A stretch of DNA of 64,000 nt from Bacillota bacterium (GTDB taxonomy: Bacteria; Bacillota; Halanaerobiia; B1SED10-174), in assembly GCA_007122335.1 (NCBI GenBank), contig SKTZ01000021.1, forward strand, positions 1 through 64,000, in the 5' to 3' direction. Each line of letters opens with the position of its first letter. Position 1 is the stretch's first letter. This document shows, in pieces, positions 10,322 to 18,329 of the stretch. The notes under the pieces were generated by a model, which did not search any database, was not told where the DNA came from, and worked only from the letters and a program-made list of their open reading frames with translations. A program made the translations under genes and the position numbers.

Positions 10322-10759
10322 GTGAAAAGTTTGCGGATTATGGGTTTGGATTTTGGCGAGAAAACCATAGGGGTTGCCCTGAGCGATTCCCTTAAAATTA
10401 CTGCTCAGGGTCTAAAGGTTATTCGCCGTCAGACCCTTGAACAGGATTTAAAAGAACTGGATAAAATTGTAGAAGATTATTCAGTTAAGGAAGTCGTAGT
10501 TGGGCTTCCCAGAATGATGAACGGGACAATCGGCCCCATGGGGGAAAAAGCCCTGGAATTTGCCAGTATCCTAAGGGAAAGATGGGAGTTCCCTGTTAAA
10601 ACCTGGGATGAAAGGCTTTCCACAATGCAGGCAGAGAAAGTTCTCCTGGAGGCTGACCTAACTCGAAAAAAAAGAAAAGGTTTAATTGATAAAACGGCAG
10701 CGGTTTTAATTTTGCAATCTTATTTAGGTGCGAGAAAGGAGGAAAAAAATGATGAATGA
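10322..10759 (+). CDS. ruvX: Holliday junction resolvase RuvX (YqgF family)
   Basis: MGLDFGEKTIGVALSD, VVGLPRMMNGTIGPMGEKA, WDERLSTMQAEKVLLEADL. Confidence 0.95.
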   Translation: MKSLRIMGLDFGEKTIGVALSDSLKITAQGLKVIRRQTLEQDLKELDKIVEDYSVKEVVVGLPRMMNGTIGPMGEKALEFASILRERWEFPVKTWDERLSTMQAEKVLLEADLTRKKRKGLIDKTAAVLILQSYLGARKEEKNDE

Positions 10760-11060
10760 AGGGATTATTGATTTTGATCAGGAAACCGGACAAATTATTC
10801 TCCGCCAGGAAGACGGGACTGAAAGCCGCTTTTATATTGAATGCGAGATTGAGGTAGATGAAAAGAGTTATATTGTTTTGGTTCCGGCAGAAGAATATGT
10901 GGCTGATGAAGAAGAAGTTACCGGAGTAGTATTTGAAATTGGTAAAGATGAAGAAGGGGAACAGGTCTGGATGGCAGTGGAGGACGACCAAAAACTTGCT
11001 AAGATAGAAAGAGCCATGGCCGAGTTGGAGGAAGAAGAAGAGGAAGAGGAAGAGGAGTAA
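10749..11060 (+). CDS. DUF1292 family protein with poly-Glu C-terminus
   Basis: GIIDFDQETGQIILRQEDGTESRFYIECEIEVDEKSYIVLVPAEE; operon position between ruvX and mltG; ATG with SD gaaaggaggaa. Confidence 0.88.
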   Translation: MMNEGIIDFDQETGQIILRQEDGTESRFYIECEIEVDEKSYIVLVPAEEYVADEEEVTGVVFEIGKDEEGEQVWMAVEDDQKLAKIERAMAELEEEEEEEEEE

Positions 11061-11082
11061 ATTGCAGGGAGGAGGGGCAGCA

Positions 11083-12093
11083 TTGACCAAAACCAAAACT
11101 CCAATTGGAGCAAAATTTTCTGCTGTCCTGGTTTTATTCTTAGCAATGGGTATGTTTGCTGTTTTTTTTACTGCAGATTACATTTGCACTCCCCTGGAAG
11201 AAGAAACAAGGGTAATGGTCCACCCCGGGGCTTCAACCAGAAGAATTGCCGAAGATCTGGAAAAGCATAATGTTGTTGCCAGTTCTCTTGTTTTTAGGGT
11301 TATTGTTCGCTTGCAGGGGCTGGAAAATTCTCTCCAAACTGGCTTTTATTCCTTTTCTCCGGAAGAAGATATATTTTCTGTTATTGAAAAAATTAGCCGG
11401 GGGGATGTTTTAAAATATCGGGTAACGGTCCCGGAAGGTTTGACTATGGAACAAACTGCTCAAATTCTTGCGGATAAAAGTGGTGATTTTTCCAGGGAAG
11501 AATTTCTGCAGGCAGCGGAACAAAATGAATTCATGTATGAATATTTGCCAGAACCTGATGATGAATTGGATTACCGCCTGCAGGGCTATTTATTCCCTGC
11601 AACATACGAATTCCCCGTTGGGAGTCAGCCCCGGGTAATTATCAGGCAAATGCTGGAAAGGTTTGACCGGGAAATTACCCCGCAATTAGTTGAAAAAGCT
11701 CAGGAATTGGGTTATGAAATTCATGAACTGATAACCATAGCTTCCCTGATTGAAAGGGAGGCAAAAATTGACGAAGAAAGGCCGCTGATATCCTCTGTAA
11801 TTCACAATCGCCTTGATATCAATATGCGTCTTCAGATTGATGCTACAGTTCAGTATGCTCTTCCTGAGTGGAAATCCCGGTTGTTTTTTGTTGATCTTGA
11901 ATATGATTCTCCCTACAATACTTATCTTTACCCTGGTTTGCCCCCCGGTCCTATTTGTAATCCCGGTAGGGCCTCTATCCGGGGTGCTTTTTACCCTGTA
12001 GAAACAGAGTACCTTTTTTACATTGCCAATCCTGATGGTTCCCATAATTTTAGCAGAACTTTTGAGGAACATCGCCTTTTTAGAATCAGATAG
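11083..12093 (+). CDS. mltG: Endolytic murein transglycosylase MltG
   Basis: N-terminal TM, VMVHPGASTRRIAEDLEKHNVV, YLFPATYEFPVGSQP, LASLIEREAK-like ITIASLIEREAKIDEERPLISSVIHNRL, IRGAFYPVETEYLFYIANPDGSHNFSRT. TTG start with GGAGGAGG. Confidence 0.95.
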   Translation: MTKTKTPIGAKFSAVLVLFLAMGMFAVFFTADYICTPLEEETRVMVHPGASTRRIAEDLEKHNVVASSLVFRVIVRLQGLENSLQTGFYSFSPEEDIFSVIEKISRGDVLKYRVTVPEGLTMEQTAQILADKSGDFSREEFLQAAEQNEFMYEYLPEPDDELDYRLQGYLFPATYEFPVGSQPRVIIRQMLERFDREITPQLVEKAQELGYEIHELITIASLIEREAKIDEERPLISSVIHNRLDINMRLQIDATVQYALPEWKSRLFFVDLEYDSPYNTYLYPGLPPGPICNPGRASIRGAFYPVETEYLFYIANPDGSHNFSRTFEEHRLFRIR

Positions 12094-12143
12094 CAATTTT
12101 TGCTATTAATGATGGTAATTAATTAAAATGTTTTGTGGAATAG

Positions 12144-12182
12144 AGAGGATCTCCCGGCTAAGGAGGTCTTCTTTTTATTTTT
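12144..12182 (+). terminator. Rho-independent terminator after mltG
   Basis: AGAGGATCTCC-cggctaa-GGAGGTCTTCT followed by TTTTATTTTTT. Confidence 0.85.
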
Positions 12183-12254
12183 TGCAATCTGTGCTATAAT
12201 AATGAAAGTGTAAAGAAGGAAAAAATTTCAATCCCTAAAAAAGGGGAATGCAAT

Positions 12255-12752
12255 ATGCTGGAAAGATTTCGGCCGAATGAGGTTGCCCCGCATTTAGATG
12301 ATATTGACCTGGAAAAGTTGCAAAAAAAAGGGGTGCGGGGTATAATTTGTGATATAGATAATACCCTTCTACCATGGGATCATGATGTCCCTGACAAGAG
12401 GGCAAAACAATGGATTGAAAAAGCTAAAAAGCTTGGAATTCAGGTAGTTTTACTTTCCAATGCTTTACCCCGAAGGGCGCGTTCATTATCAGAACAACTG
12501 GAAATTCCGGCTCGGGCTCAGGCTGTTAAACCTCGAAGGAGCGGTTTTAAAAAGGCCCTCAAAGAAATGGACCTGGAAGCCCGGGAGGTAGCGGTAGTTG
12601 GAGACCAGCTTTTTACTGATATTTGGGGAGGAAACAGGATGGGTATGCATACGATCCTGGTTGCCCCTCTTGCGGAAAAAGAATTTTTCAGCACAAGGCT
12701 TTTGCGCTGTTTAGAAATAAAAATAAAAAGGAAGCTAGGAATAATTAGCTAG
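12255..12752 (+). CDS. YqeG family HAD IIIA-type phosphatase
   Basis: GIICDIDNTLLPWDHDVPD, LSNALPRRARSLSEQL, AVVGDQLFTDIWGGNRMGMHTILVAPL. Confidence 0.92.
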   Translation: MLERFRPNEVAPHLDDIDLEKLQKKGVRGIICDIDNTLLPWDHDVPDKRAKQWIEKAKKLGIQVVLLSNALPRRARSLSEQLEIPARAQAVKPRRSGFKKALKEMDLEAREVAVVGDQLFTDIWGGNRMGMHTILVAPLAEKEFFSTRLLRCLEIKIKRKLGIIS

Positions 12753-12774
12753 TTTGCAACGGAGGTGAACCACA

Positions 12775-13467
12775 ATGGGAAAATTGCGAACAATATTAAT
12801 ACCATTATTTATCGCAATCATCCTAATTAGTTATAGTTTTTCTCTCCAGGCTTTATTTTTTATGGACCTTGGAGAGAGAGTATTGCGGATGGGCATGGAA
12901 GGAACTGACGTGGCTTTATTACAACAATTGCTGGCTCAGAAAGGATTTTATAAAAGCGATGCAATCGATGGAATTTTTGGCAAAATGACGGAAAATGCTG
13001 TCCGGGAATTTCAAAGGAGCAAGAATCTAAAAGTTGATGGAATTGTTGGACCAGAGACTTTTTCAGCACTACCAAAGGATTCTGGAGTTTCTGCTTCTAG
13101 GGCAGAATTCAACCGTGATGAAATTTTACTTCTGGCCCGTGTAATTCATGGAGAAGCTCGAGGAGAAAGCTTCAGTGGTCAGGTTGCAGTTGGGGCAGTT
13201 GTTTTAAACCGGGTAGGCGACCCGCGCTTTCCCGATTCAATCAGAGATGTCGTAATGCAGGATGGCCAGTTTTGTATACTTTTTGATGGACAAATAAACC
13301 TGTACCCAGGGGAAAAATCTCTAGAGGCAGCTCGGGCAGCTTTGCTTGGATACGACCCCTCCCGGGGAGCACTATTTTTCTATAATCCGGCCATAGCTAC
13401 TAATTCATCCTGGGTTTCCCAGCGGCCTGTTTCGGTACGAATTGGAAATCATGTTTTTACCCGTTAA
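12775..13467 (+). CDS. SleB-like cell wall hydrolase with peptidoglycan-binding domain
   Basis: Signal anchor; PG_binding_1 (MGMEGTDVALLQQLLAQKGFYKSDAIDGIFGKMTENAVREFQRSKNLKVDGIVGPETF); Hydrolase_2 (LLARVIHGEARGESFSGQVAVGAVVLNRV). Confidence 0.88.
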   Translation: MGKLRTILIPLFIAIILISYSFSLQALFFMDLGERVLRMGMEGTDVALLQQLLAQKGFYKSDAIDGIFGKMTENAVREFQRSKNLKVDGIVGPETFSALPKDSGVSASRAEFNRDEILLLARVIHGEARGESFSGQVAVGAVVLNRVGDPRFPDSIRDVVMQDGQFCILFDGQINLYPGEKSLEAARAALLGYDPSRGALFFYNPAIATNSSWVSQRPVSVRIGNHVFTR

Positions 13468-13472
13468 AATTA

Positions 13473-13502
13473 AACCCCAGGAATTCCCTGGGGTTATTTT
13501 TT
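13473..13502 (+). terminator. Rho-independent terminator
   Basis: AACCCCAGG-aattc-CCTGGGGTT then ATTTTTT. Confidence 0.85.
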
Positions 13503-13641
13503 AATAATCAGGTAATTCGAAACGAAATTCTGGTATTTTTTGCCGGGCAGTTGAAGTATTGCAAGCAGGTATTTTTAGCCTGGTGGCGAAAAAACTAATA
13601 TAGGAAATGAATTCCATTATCACTTGAAAGGGGGGGCTGGG

Positions 13642-14073
13642 ATGTCGTCCAGGATTAAGGAAATTGAAAATAAGCTTGTTCACGCTAAATTTAAACTTAC
13701 TACCCCCCGCCGGTTAATCATGGAAATTCTCCTGGAAAATGAAGGAGACCATCTAACCGCAGAAGATATCCATAACAGGTTGCGGGAGAAGGGACATCAG
13801 GTTGGGTTAGCTACTGTTTACAGAACTTTAGAGCTTTTTTGTGAATTGGACATTTTGTCCAGGCTTAATTTTGAAGATGCCAGCAGTTATTACGAACTGG
13901 AAGAACAGGATCAACATCACCATCACCTAATCTGTCTTTCCTGCAATAAGATTATCGAATTTAGTGATGAACTGCTTGAGGATTTTATGGAAAGTATTGA
14001 AAAGAAATATGGATTTGAAGTTACCGACCACAAAATTAAATATCTTGGGTATTGTTCCGATTGCCACGATTAA
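13642..14073 (+). CDS. Fur family transcriptional regulator
   Basis: TTPRRLIMEILLENEGDHLTAEDIHNRLREKGHQVGLATVYRTLELFCELDIL, HHHHLICLSCNKIIEF, CSDC. Confidence 0.93.
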   Translation: MSSRIKEIENKLVHAKFKLTTPRRLIMEILLENEGDHLTAEDIHNRLREKGHQVGLATVYRTLELFCELDILSRLNFEDASSYYELEEQDQHHHHLICLSCNKIIEFSDELLEDFMESIEKKYGFEVTDHKIKYLGYCSDCHD

Positions 14074-14127
14074 AACAGTAACTAAATGCCCTGAAGATAA
14101 TGTCTTTTCCCAGATCATTTTTTGGTA

Positions 14128-14253
14128 ATGGTTAATTTTATGACTTCCGTTCAGGATTTTAGGTTTTCGGAAAGTTTATATTTCCAATTAACTCTCTGGG
14201 CCGGGATATTAATCCTGGTCTTTGTTTTTCAGCGAAAAAACAATTTAAAATAA
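14128..14253 (+). CDS. Possible 41-aa single-TM small protein
   Basis: MVNFMTSVQDFRFSESLYFQLTLWAGILILVFVFQRKNNLK; one hydrophobic helix then a basic tail; too short for the supplied ORF track; SD is weak. Confidence 0.4.
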   Translation: MVNFMTSVQDFRFSESLYFQLTLWAGILILVFVFQRKNNLK

Positions 14254-14272
14254 ATTATGGAGGTGCAAAATA

Positions 14273-14866
14273 TTGGAATTTTCTCGCAGCAAAAAACTAG
14301 CCAGGGACGAAGTTTTTTTCCTCCATGAATCCCCCCCTCCCCTGACTTATATTGAAAAGGGTCTGGTCAAGTTTTATATCCTGAATTCGGCTGGAAGGGA
14401 AAGAATTCTTTTTCTTGGTTCTGAAGGTCAATACATAAGCGGTTTGCGGCATAATGAAGAAGACTGCAGGATTTATTTACAGGCCAAGCAGGATTCCCAT
14501 TTGGTTTTTTTTAACGACGAAGAAATTCAAAAAAAATTCGGAAACGGGAAAATCGACCCCCAGTTTCTTAATAGTTTATTTCAGCAGATGAATTTTCTTG
14601 TAAGAGAGATAAAATCTTTTACATTTAATAATTTTCCGGTCAGGCTTGCAGCCCTCCTTGTATATCTTTATGAGGAATTTGGGAAAAAGGAATTATTTTT
14701 TTCCCACCAGGAAATTGCTGATATGCTTGGGGTTTCACGGGTTACTGTTACCAGAGTTCTGGGATATTTTGCTGAAGCAGGATTGATCAATAAAAAAAGG
14801 AAAAAGATCATAATCAATGATATACAGGGACTTAAAGTTAGGGTAGAAGGGGGAGAGCATGATTAA
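14273..14866 (+). CDS. Crp/Fnr family transcriptional regulator
   Basis: cNMP-like N-terminus (YIEKGLVKFYILNSAGRERILFLGSEGQYISG); HTH (FSHQEIADMLGVSRVTVTRVLGYFAEAGLI). SD ggaggtg before TTG. Confidence 0.87.
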   Translation: MEFSRSKKLARDEVFFLHESPPPLTYIEKGLVKFYILNSAGRERILFLGSEGQYISGLRHNEEDCRIYLQAKQDSHLVFFNDEEIQKKFGNGKIDPQFLNSLFQQMNFLVREIKSFTFNNFPVRLAALLVYLYEEFGKKELFFSHQEIADMLGVSRVTVTRVLGYFAEAGLINKKRKKIIINDIQGLKVRVEGGEHD

Positions 14867-15275
14867 AACGTTTGTGGTCCGGGGCTGGAATAGTGGAATA
14901 AATACTTTTTTTATTTTAATGCGGGTTATGATCCCGGTATATATCCTGATAACTGTTGTGCGCCACACTCCCCTTCTGGGTTGGCTGAGTGAAATTTTCC
15001 AACCTGCTATGGCTTTTTTTGGTTTGCCTGGAGAGGCGGTTATGGTTTTAATCCTGGGGCAGGGAATAAATATTTACGCGGCAGTCGGAGCTATATCAGG
15101 ACTTGAAATGGGGGTTCGGGAAATTACAATTCTTGGGGGAATGCTCACCATTTCGCACAGCTTACCCATGGAGACCATGGTAATTCGCCAGGCCCGGGTT
15201 CCCGTTAAAGGACTTTTATTTATCCGGGTTGGACTATCCCTTTTAAGTGGAGTAATTTTAAATTTGCTTCTTTGA
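14859..15275 (+). CDS. Small nucleoside-recognition (Gate)-like membrane protein, 138 aa
   Basis: Polytopic; GLPGEAVMVLILGQGINIYAAVGAI and MLTISHSLPMETMVIRQA resemble Gate-domain motifs; overlaps the upstream stop. Confidence 0.65.
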   Translation: MIKTFVVRGWNSGINTFFILMRVMIPVYILITVVRHTPLLGWLSEIFQPAMAFFGLPGEAVMVLILGQGINIYAAVGAISGLEMGVREITILGGMLTISHSLPMETMVIRQARVPVKGLLFIRVGLSLLSGVILNLLL

Positions 15276-15311
15276 AATATTTGCTTTGTTTTTCCGGGGG
15301 GAGGTTGAGGG

Positions 15312-15764
15312 ATGGAATTTGTCGGGACAATTTTTGGAGAAATAATATGGGGTCTAGGGGAAATGGCTATTAAGATTTTCCTTATTATTATCCCTTTAAT
15401 GATAGGCCTGGAAATATTAAAAGGATATGGTATTCTGGAAAAGCTTACCCGTCCGCTCGCTCCTTTTTTGCAAAGGTTTGACCTTTCTCCTGCGGCAGGA
15501 GTGCCATTCCTTATTGGTCAGTTTTTGGGGCTCTCTTATGGAGCTGGTGTTTTGATCCAGTCCTCGAGGGAAGGCAAGGTTTCTCCCCATGAGATGTGGC
15601 TTGTCTGTCTTTTTTTATCTCTTTGCCATTCCCTTTTTGAAGACACCCTTCTTTTTGTTGCAGTTGGAGCCAACTTTTTCGTCCTGGTAGGATTCCGTTT
15701 GGCCCTCGCTATTGGAGTAACTCTTTTATTCAGTCGTGTCCTTTTGCCGAGGAGGGTTAATTAA
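15312..15764 (+). CDS. Second small nucleoside-recognition (Gate)-like membrane protein, 150 aa
   Basis: Polytopic; GVPFLIGQFLGLSYGAGVLIQSSREGKVSPHEMWLVCLFLSLCHSLFEDTLLFVAVGAN is Gate-like. Confidence 0.68.
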   Translation: MEFVGTIFGEIIWGLGEMAIKIFLIIIPLMIGLEILKGYGILEKLTRPLAPFLQRFDLSPAAGVPFLIGQFLGLSYGAGVLIQSSREGKVSPHEMWLVCLFLSLCHSLFEDTLLFVAVGANFFVLVGFRLALAIGVTLLFSRVLLPRRVN

Positions 15765-16645
15765 TGGGGATATCGGTCAATAAGTGGGCAATATTATTAA
15801 TTCTTGTTGCTTTTATCTGGGGAACTACTTTTGCAGTGATGAAGGACCTGCTGGAAAAGGTTTCTTTATTCAATTTTTTGTTCTGGCGGTTTTTCCTGGC
15901 GGGAATATTTTTGGCAATCTGGTCAGGTCCCCGCTGGAAAAGCCTTGATTCCACTCGCTTCAGGCAGGGAATCTTTATGGGGTTTTTGCTTTTTTCCGGC
16001 TATTTGACTCAGGTTCTTGGTTTGAACTGGACTACAGCCTCCCAGGCCGGATTTATAACCGGGCTTTCTGTAATTCTGGTTCCTTTAATTGCTTTAATTA
16101 TTGGGCAGGAACCTCTGCGTAAAAAGAGCCTTCTGGGTGCTGTACTTGCAGTTATTGGTCTTTATTTATTAAATTATGTCGATCAACTTTATTTTGGGTT
16201 AGGAGAGTTTTTGGTTTTTTTATGTGCAATTTTCTTTGCCCTTTATATTGTTTTTGTTTCCCGCTTTGCTCCGGAAGCAGATGGTCCACCCTTTGTTGCC
16301 CTGCAAATCCTCTTTATGACGTTTTTAATGGGAATTCTTGCCCTGTTTTTCGCTCCCTACAAACCCTGGGATTTGAGTTATCTCACCGGTTTACAGTGGC
16401 TGCAGATAGCTTATATGGGTATTGGGGCAACGGCGCTTGCCTATCTTTGGGAACATAAAGCCCAGCAGGTTATTTCAGCTACCTTTGCGGCCCTCGCTTT
16501 TGCCCTGGAACCAGTTTTTGCTACAATATTTGCTTTCTTTTACCTGGGGGAAGTACTTCCCGGAGCGAGTTATTTTGGCGGCCTTTTAATTGTTTATGGT
16601 ATGTTCCTGGCTGGCAGGGAAGAAAAAAAGGTTGTAGGAGTCTAA
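15764..16645 (+). CDS. EamA/DMT superfamily transporter
   Basis: Two EamA repeats, about 10 TM (FIWGTTFAVMKDLLEKVSLFNFLFWRF; YMGIGATALAYLWEHKAQQVISATFAALAFALEPVFATIFAFFYLGE). Confidence 0.92.
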   Translation: MGISVNKWAILLILVAFIWGTTFAVMKDLLEKVSLFNFLFWRFFLAGIFLAIWSGPRWKSLDSTRFRQGIFMGFLLFSGYLTQVLGLNWTTASQAGFITGLSVILVPLIALIIGQEPLRKKSLLGAVLAVIGLYLLNYVDQLYFGLGEFLVFLCAIFFALYIVFVSRFAPEADGPPFVALQILFMTFLMGILALFFAPYKPWDLSYLTGLQWLQIAYMGIGATALAYLWEHKAQQVISATFAALAFALEPVFATIFAFFYLGEVLPGASYFGGLLIVYGMFLAGREEKKVVGV

Positions 16646-16699
16646 AGAACTGCAGTTAAAAAACTGTGGAAAATCCCAACCCGAAAAGGAGTTAAAAAA

Positions 16700-17935
16700 A
16701 TGACGGAAAAAACCCGCTACATAATTTTTTCTCTTTATATGCTGGCTCTGGTAATAATCGGTTTGCTCTGGCCGGGTGAAAGTTTAGCTTCAACATGGGC
16801 CGGGTTTCAGGATATAATGAAAGTACCAGGGGTTTTAATTTCCGATTTTTTTTCAATTGGAGGTGTGGGTGCTACCTTAATTAACTCCGGCCTGGTCGGT
16901 TTTATTGGTCTCGGGTTAATTTATTTTAGCAAAACCCATTTTTCGGGGCCGACAATTGCAGCAGTATTTACTATGGCCGGTTTTGGCCTTTTTGGGAAAA
17001 CTCCTATCAATATCTGGCCGATTATTTTAGGAGTTGGCCTTGCTGCAGCTTTGAAAAAAGATAATTTTCGGTCTGTTATTGTTGTTGCCCTTTTTGGAAC
17101 TGCTTTGGGGCCACTGGTTTCTCAAGTTGCTTTTGGACTGGAATGGGGTTACATTCCTGCAGTCCTTTTAGGCATCGGGACCGGGCTTATTCTACCCGCA
17201 ATGGCTTCCCATGTTTTGCATAACCATCAGGGTTTTAACCTTTATAACGTTGGATTTACCTGTGGAATAGTGGGGATTTATCTAACTGCCATGCTTACCC
17301 TGGCCGGGGAAGATTTGTTTCTGTCCAGTGTCTGGTACAGCCAGGAACAGTGGGAATTGGGGCTGGTTTTCTTCCTGTATTTTGGTTTGATGATGGTTCT
17401 AGGCCTGCCTGGCTGGAAGGATACCAAAAAACTCTGGAAACTTCCCGGAACACTTGTAACGGATTTTGTAACTGAAGAGGGTATGCCCGCAACTTTATTC
17501 AATATGGGACTGGTTGGTTTAATCGGGATGACCTATATTCTCCTTGTTGGCGGAGAATTTAACGGGCCAACTCTGGGTGGAGTTTTTACCATGGTTGGGT
17601 TTGGAGCTTTTGGGAAACATTTAAAGAATATCTGGCCTCTGATGGCCGGGGTTTATCTGGGCGCTGTTTTAAGTTCCTATAGCCCTTCGGCCCCGGGCCC
17701 CCTCCTTGCGGCTCTCTTTGGAACAACCCTGGCGCCTGTAGCGGGGAATTTTGGGCCTGTTATTGGAATTTTGGCCGGTGTCGTTCACCTGAGTGTGGTA
17801 ATGATTTCTGGTCCGTTTCACGCGGGGATGAACCTTTATAATAATGGTTTCGCAGGAGGGCTTGTTGCGACTGTTTTTGTTGGTGTAAGCCGCTGGCTTA
17901 ATCAGCGGCCGCATAAAAAGAAGGAGGAGAAATAA
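16700..17935 (+). CDS. DUF1576-like polytopic membrane protein
   Basis: Tandem repeats GVGATLINSGLVGFIGLGLIY / GMPATLFNMGLVGLIGMTYIL; FNLYNVGFTCGIVG / MNLYNNGFAGGLVA. Family from memory. Confidence 0.75.
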   Translation: MTEKTRYIIFSLYMLALVIIGLLWPGESLASTWAGFQDIMKVPGVLISDFFSIGGVGATLINSGLVGFIGLGLIYFSKTHFSGPTIAAVFTMAGFGLFGKTPINIWPIILGVGLAAALKKDNFRSVIVVALFGTALGPLVSQVAFGLEWGYIPAVLLGIGTGLILPAMASHVLHNHQGFNLYNVGFTCGIVGIYLTAMLTLAGEDLFLSSVWYSQEQWELGLVFFLYFGLMMVLGLPGWKDTKKLWKLPGTLVTDFVTEEGMPATLFNMGLVGLIGMTYILLVGGEFNGPTLGGVFTMVGFGAFGKHLKNIWPLMAGVYLGAVLSSYSPSAPGPLLAALFGTTLAPVAGNFGPVIGILAGVVHLSVVMISGPFHAGMNLYNNGFAGGLVATVFVGVSRWLNQRPHKKKEEK

Positions 17936-18279
17936 TGCATTCATATAGGAGAAATATCAGGGGGATAGTTGACGAGCTTTTTAATAATGCTATTAAAGCG
18001 GGGGCCACAAGTATAGAAGCTTCAGTAAATTTTGATGGTGATCAGGTGGAGATCAGAGTTAAGGATAATGGCTCGGGTATGGACGAAGAAAAATTAAAAG
18101 AGGTGGAAAAAAAGCTTTGCCGGCCCCGCAGGGAAGAACTCGAAGATTATTATGGATCCCTGGCTGGACAGAGCTTCCAGGGAACCGGGCTTGCCCTTGT
18201 AGGCATGATGACGGACAGGGCAGAAGTTAAAACTTCGCCCGGAAAGGGAACGGAAGTTACAGTTTATATTAAGCTTTAG
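17935..18279 (+). CDS. Stand-alone GHKL (HATPase_c) domain protein
   Basis: IVDELFNNAIKAGATSIEA (N box), VKDNGSGMD (G1), GTGLALVGMMTDRAEVKTSPGKGTEVTVYI (G2). Start overlaps the upstream TAA (TAATG). Confidence 0.85.
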   Translation: MHSYRRNIRGIVDELFNNAIKAGATSIEASVNFDGDQVEIRVKDNGSGMDEEKLKEVEKKLCRPRREELEDYYGSLAGQSFQGTGLALVGMMTDRAEVKTSPGKGTEVTVYIKL

Positions 18280-18301
18280 AAATAAGAAGATAAGGAAACA
18301 A

Positions 18302-18329
18302 AAAAAGTCCCCGCAATCGGGGACTTTTT
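18302..18329. terminator. Bidirectional terminator between convergent genes
   Basis: AAAAAGTCCCCG-caat-CGGGGACTTTTT. Confidence 0.9.

Noticed and set aside
10596-11096. 166-aa minus-strand ORF opposite ruvX/DUF1292/mltG
   Set aside because: Low-complexity Phe/Leu-rich translation caused by antisense of GAA/AAA-rich genes; spans three supported CDSs.
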